Assembly: GCA_905250125.1 (NCBI GenBank)
Contig: CAJNOL010001022.1
Coordinates: 21,541-85,540, forward strand
From: Rotaria sordida
Taxonomy: Eukaryota; Rotifera; Eurotatoria; Philodinida; Philodinidae
Direction of reading: 5' to 3'
DNA length: 64,000 nt
Of the stretch, positions 61,514 through 64,000 are shown piece by piece. The notes below the pieces were generated by a model, which saw only the letters and a list, made by a program, of their open reading frames with translations, did not search any database and was not told where the DNA came from. How positions within the stretch are numbered: the first letter of the stretch is position 1; each line of letters starts with the position of its first letter. The position numbers and the translations under genes were made by a program.

Positions 61514-63948
61514 ATGACAATGATCAGTCTTTTCGATCAACTATCTGATTTAGTATTAATCGAAATATTTTCTTATCTATCTTGTGCTGATGCTCTCTGG
61601 TCATTTTCTAATCTCAACTCTCGTCTGATAACATTGTTAACAGAACGAGGTTTTTATCGCCATGTTAATTTATCATCTACTGGAAGAAAACGCTTCGCTG
61701 CAATTTTTTCTATACTTCGATTAAATGAGATACAATCACTTGTCATTGATCGTTGTACATCACCTCTTCAACTAAAAAGATGGCCTCATTTACCACATTT
61801 AACAACATTACGATTACAAGGTGTACGCAACTTTAGAGAAGTTTTTATATTGATAAGAAAACATGCAAATACGTTGATTCATCTTACAGTCGAATCAAGT
61901 CGTTATTTTTATGTGGTAAGTAGAACTGGATACGATCTTAGCCACAAACAAGAATACGATGTACAGAAAAATCAAGAGAACTTTAAGAAAACATAAACAA
62001 TATTGCTGGCCAGTTCTTACTCGTATAGTGATGTATACAACGTTGCTTTCAAAAAAAAAATTGCTTAGAACTTTAATCTAGAAACTGCATTAGTGTGTTC
62101 TGCACGCCAACATGTCTGAGAAAAGGATCCGTCCAAAAACTTTTTTTCTCTTGAACTTTACTTTCAATTAAACTTGTCAGTTAGATTCAACTCTGAAATA
62201 TTATTTTAACTATATAGTAATGACTATCTGCAATATGAGTAAATGTATAATCTTTGATATAATAATTAACTCTTAGTTCTTTGACTACATTAATAGTATC
62301 TTACGAAAATTTTCTTCTCTTCTTTCTATGCATAAAAAATCTAGGTTCATTTTTCTCATATAGGATTCTATTTTGATGGAAAATATTTCTTTTATCTAGA
62401 TGTCTGGATAACCAAGGAAAAGATTTTAATTCTCAATTAATATTACATATATTCTTCTAATATTTTTTGTTTTATAAAGGGTGGCATGACAAGAGAAGTG
62501 GCTTATCCAATATGGCGCTTATGTGAATTTCTCGAGAAAACTCTTTGTCGTCTGCCTACTCTTCAATCGGTTGATTTAGGAATGGAAACATCTTTTTGTT
62601 TACATAAATGGCCTTTCAAAATGATACAAGCACCCTTAATCTATCGCAAAATTTCGCTCGGTCGGACATATCTTTTGATTGATATATTGTCAACGAAACC
62701 GTTGTCATCTACATTGCAACAACTACATGTAAAAATATTAGATTTTTGTGGTGATATAGACTTTTCTTTACGTAAAAAAGATTTTTTACCTCGAATGGAA
62801 TCTTTACATACGTTTACCTTTGTTAAATCACTCAAATGGCATTCAAGTGAAGAATGGACATTTGTTAATGTATTGACAACTTCTAAAGTTATGCCTGTTT
62901 TACGACGAATGAATTTTTCTATTGTTATTGATGTTAATAATCTGAATCAAATGGCTCATTCAGCTCTCTTTCATGACGATCGTCATATAGATGTTCATTA
63001 TGTTTTTATGATTAATGATAACCGACAACATTTTGAACTTAGTCAATATGTACCACATGGTAGTTTGTCTCATCCTCGTCAAATAGCCAGTGCAACATTT
63101 ATTTCTGAATGTTGGACTGTTGATCCAAAGATAAGAAATCATGATGAAATTTATGTAAGTGATCACTCTTTAAATATTACAAAGTTATTTCAATAAGAAA
63201 ATATTCTTTCAATCAATCTGACTAATCTTTCTTTTAGTTGGAGAAACCTAGAAATCGACAACATCTATTCTATACTTTGCCGTGGATTTTTGATGAATTT
63301 TTTCAATTATGTGTTCCAGATAGATATATTAGTGAATTACAAGTTTTTACATCGGCTTCTTCAGTTAATACAGTTGGTCCTTCACGTCTTCGTAAACTCA
63401 ATATATCAAATAATCATCTATCATTGGCTACTTCTTTCCCTCATATAATATCCTCGAATCAAGTAGTTGAACTTCATTTATCACGATGTGATAGACAAAC
63501 ATCTGTAACTTTATCGACTTTTGATTATCTTATTATTACAGACAGTCTTGATTCATTGAATAGTAATTTTTTTTCAAGAAATATTCGATCTATTGAAATT
63601 ACTCTTAATCATGAACATCTTCATCTTGCAAGAAACGATTGGAATGATTTGCCGACTCTTTCTACTTTACCGTTCTTGAAGTCTTTACGTATACTTTTAT
63701 ATGGTATGAATATTCCACCAAATGATACAAGTTGTCAAATCATTGCAGAAACAGCATCAACGATCTCTGATTTTTGCTTTTGTTTTCGACGTAAAGATTA
63801 TCAAAACCGTCGTAACTTTGATTCGGCACATATTCAACAGTCTTTATTCATTAAACAACTACGGAATAACATTCTTGCTTTACCACTGAATGAAAAACCG
63901 CAGATTGTTGTTGAGAAGGATGGTTATGGACTTATTGCATGGTTTTGA
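61514..63948 (+). CDS. F-box protein with leucine-rich-like C terminus
   Basis: Three exons (61514-61915, 62480-63154, 63238-63948; introns 564 and 83 nt, all phase 0) give 595 residues, ending at TGA 63946-63948. The N terminus is an F-box (LFDQLSDLVLIEIFSYLSCA, residues about 6-45), the Skp1-binding helix bundle of SCF ubiquitin ligases. The rest is a diverged leucine-rich-repeat-like substrate-binding region (HLTTLRLQGVRNFREVFIL, RLRKLNISNNHLSLATSFP, VVELHLSRCD, LPFLKSLRILLYGMNIPP). F-box/LRR proteins are massively expanded in bdelloids, and this copy looks intact, in contrast to the relics at 10.0-12.9 kb. ATG 61514 is chosen because it directly precedes the F-box; ATG 61520 is an equal alternative. 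Substrate unknown. Confidence 0.88.
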
Positions 63949-64000
63949 TTAAGAAATAGAAATGAGATTAGTTAGAATAATTGTGATTATTAGAAGAATT

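Noticed and set aside
1-64000. tRNA, rRNA, CRISPR arrays, retroelement reverse transcriptase, telomeric repeats
   Set aside because: Scanned for B-box-like GTTCGA words, LTR-type direct repeats, RT/integrase motifs and TGTGGG arrays; nothing convincing was found.

Overview
This is an AT-rich (roughly 70% A+T) eukaryotic window with interrupted genes. Introns are mostly short (about 52-190 nt, GT-AG), with a few long ones. The resolved products and the decayed families (expanded F-box/leucine-rich proteins, a lineage-specific rhodopsin-like receptor family, ZZ-finger proteins, LDLa/EGF-type receptors) match what I know of bdelloid rotifer genomes (Adineta/Rotaria type). The organism is inferred from family resemblance, not proven. 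A 100-base N gap lies at 7417-7516. Layout: 1-14.3 kb is a gene-poor graveyard. It holds a fragment of a two-membrane-span module family (206), possible orphan exons near 1.2-1.6 kb and around the gap, a 0.8-kb foldback element (7.55-8.34 kb), a broken ZZ-finger gene and a broken F-box gene back to back (9.1-11.1 kb), a second foldback element (11.9-12.2 kb) and another F-box scrap (12.7 kb). From 14.4 to 18.5 kb lies the most striking locus. Three homologous ~435-residue modules, each with a cytosolic NLFD-type stretch, TM1, a Cys-rich N-glycosylatable ectodomain and TM2, can be spliced in frame through two phase-1 introns into one 1308-residue protein with six membrane spans. From 18.8 to 33 kb there are decayed genes (receptor, FN3 domain, EGF-TM protein, Cys-rich receptor, and a dead copy of the two-span module at 30.3-31.4 kb). 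The same stretch has one intact secreted CAP protein (26.5-27.2 kb) and two copies of a TIR-bearing repeat filled with a 21-bp minisatellite (20.6-21.8 and 31.9-32.9 kb). From 34.9 to 64 kb the genes are mostly intact and conserved: a NIPA-type magnesium transporter, a leucine-rich-like single-pass surface protein with eight 15-residue repeats, a ceramide-1-phosphate transfer protein, an unrecognised Ser/Asn-rich gene whose 2.2-kb intron carries a foldback element, a TTAA-flanked piggyBac-like MITE, a broken PIGW/GWT1 copy and an intact F-box gene. No operon logic applies. The intact genes cover membrane lipid and ion handling (CPTP, NIPA), secretion (CAP), surface recognition (LRR-like protein, two-span modules) and ubiquitin-ligase targeting (F-box). 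The rest is mobile repeats and gene relics. All exon boundaries were derived by hand from splice signals and codon phase; transcripts were not available.
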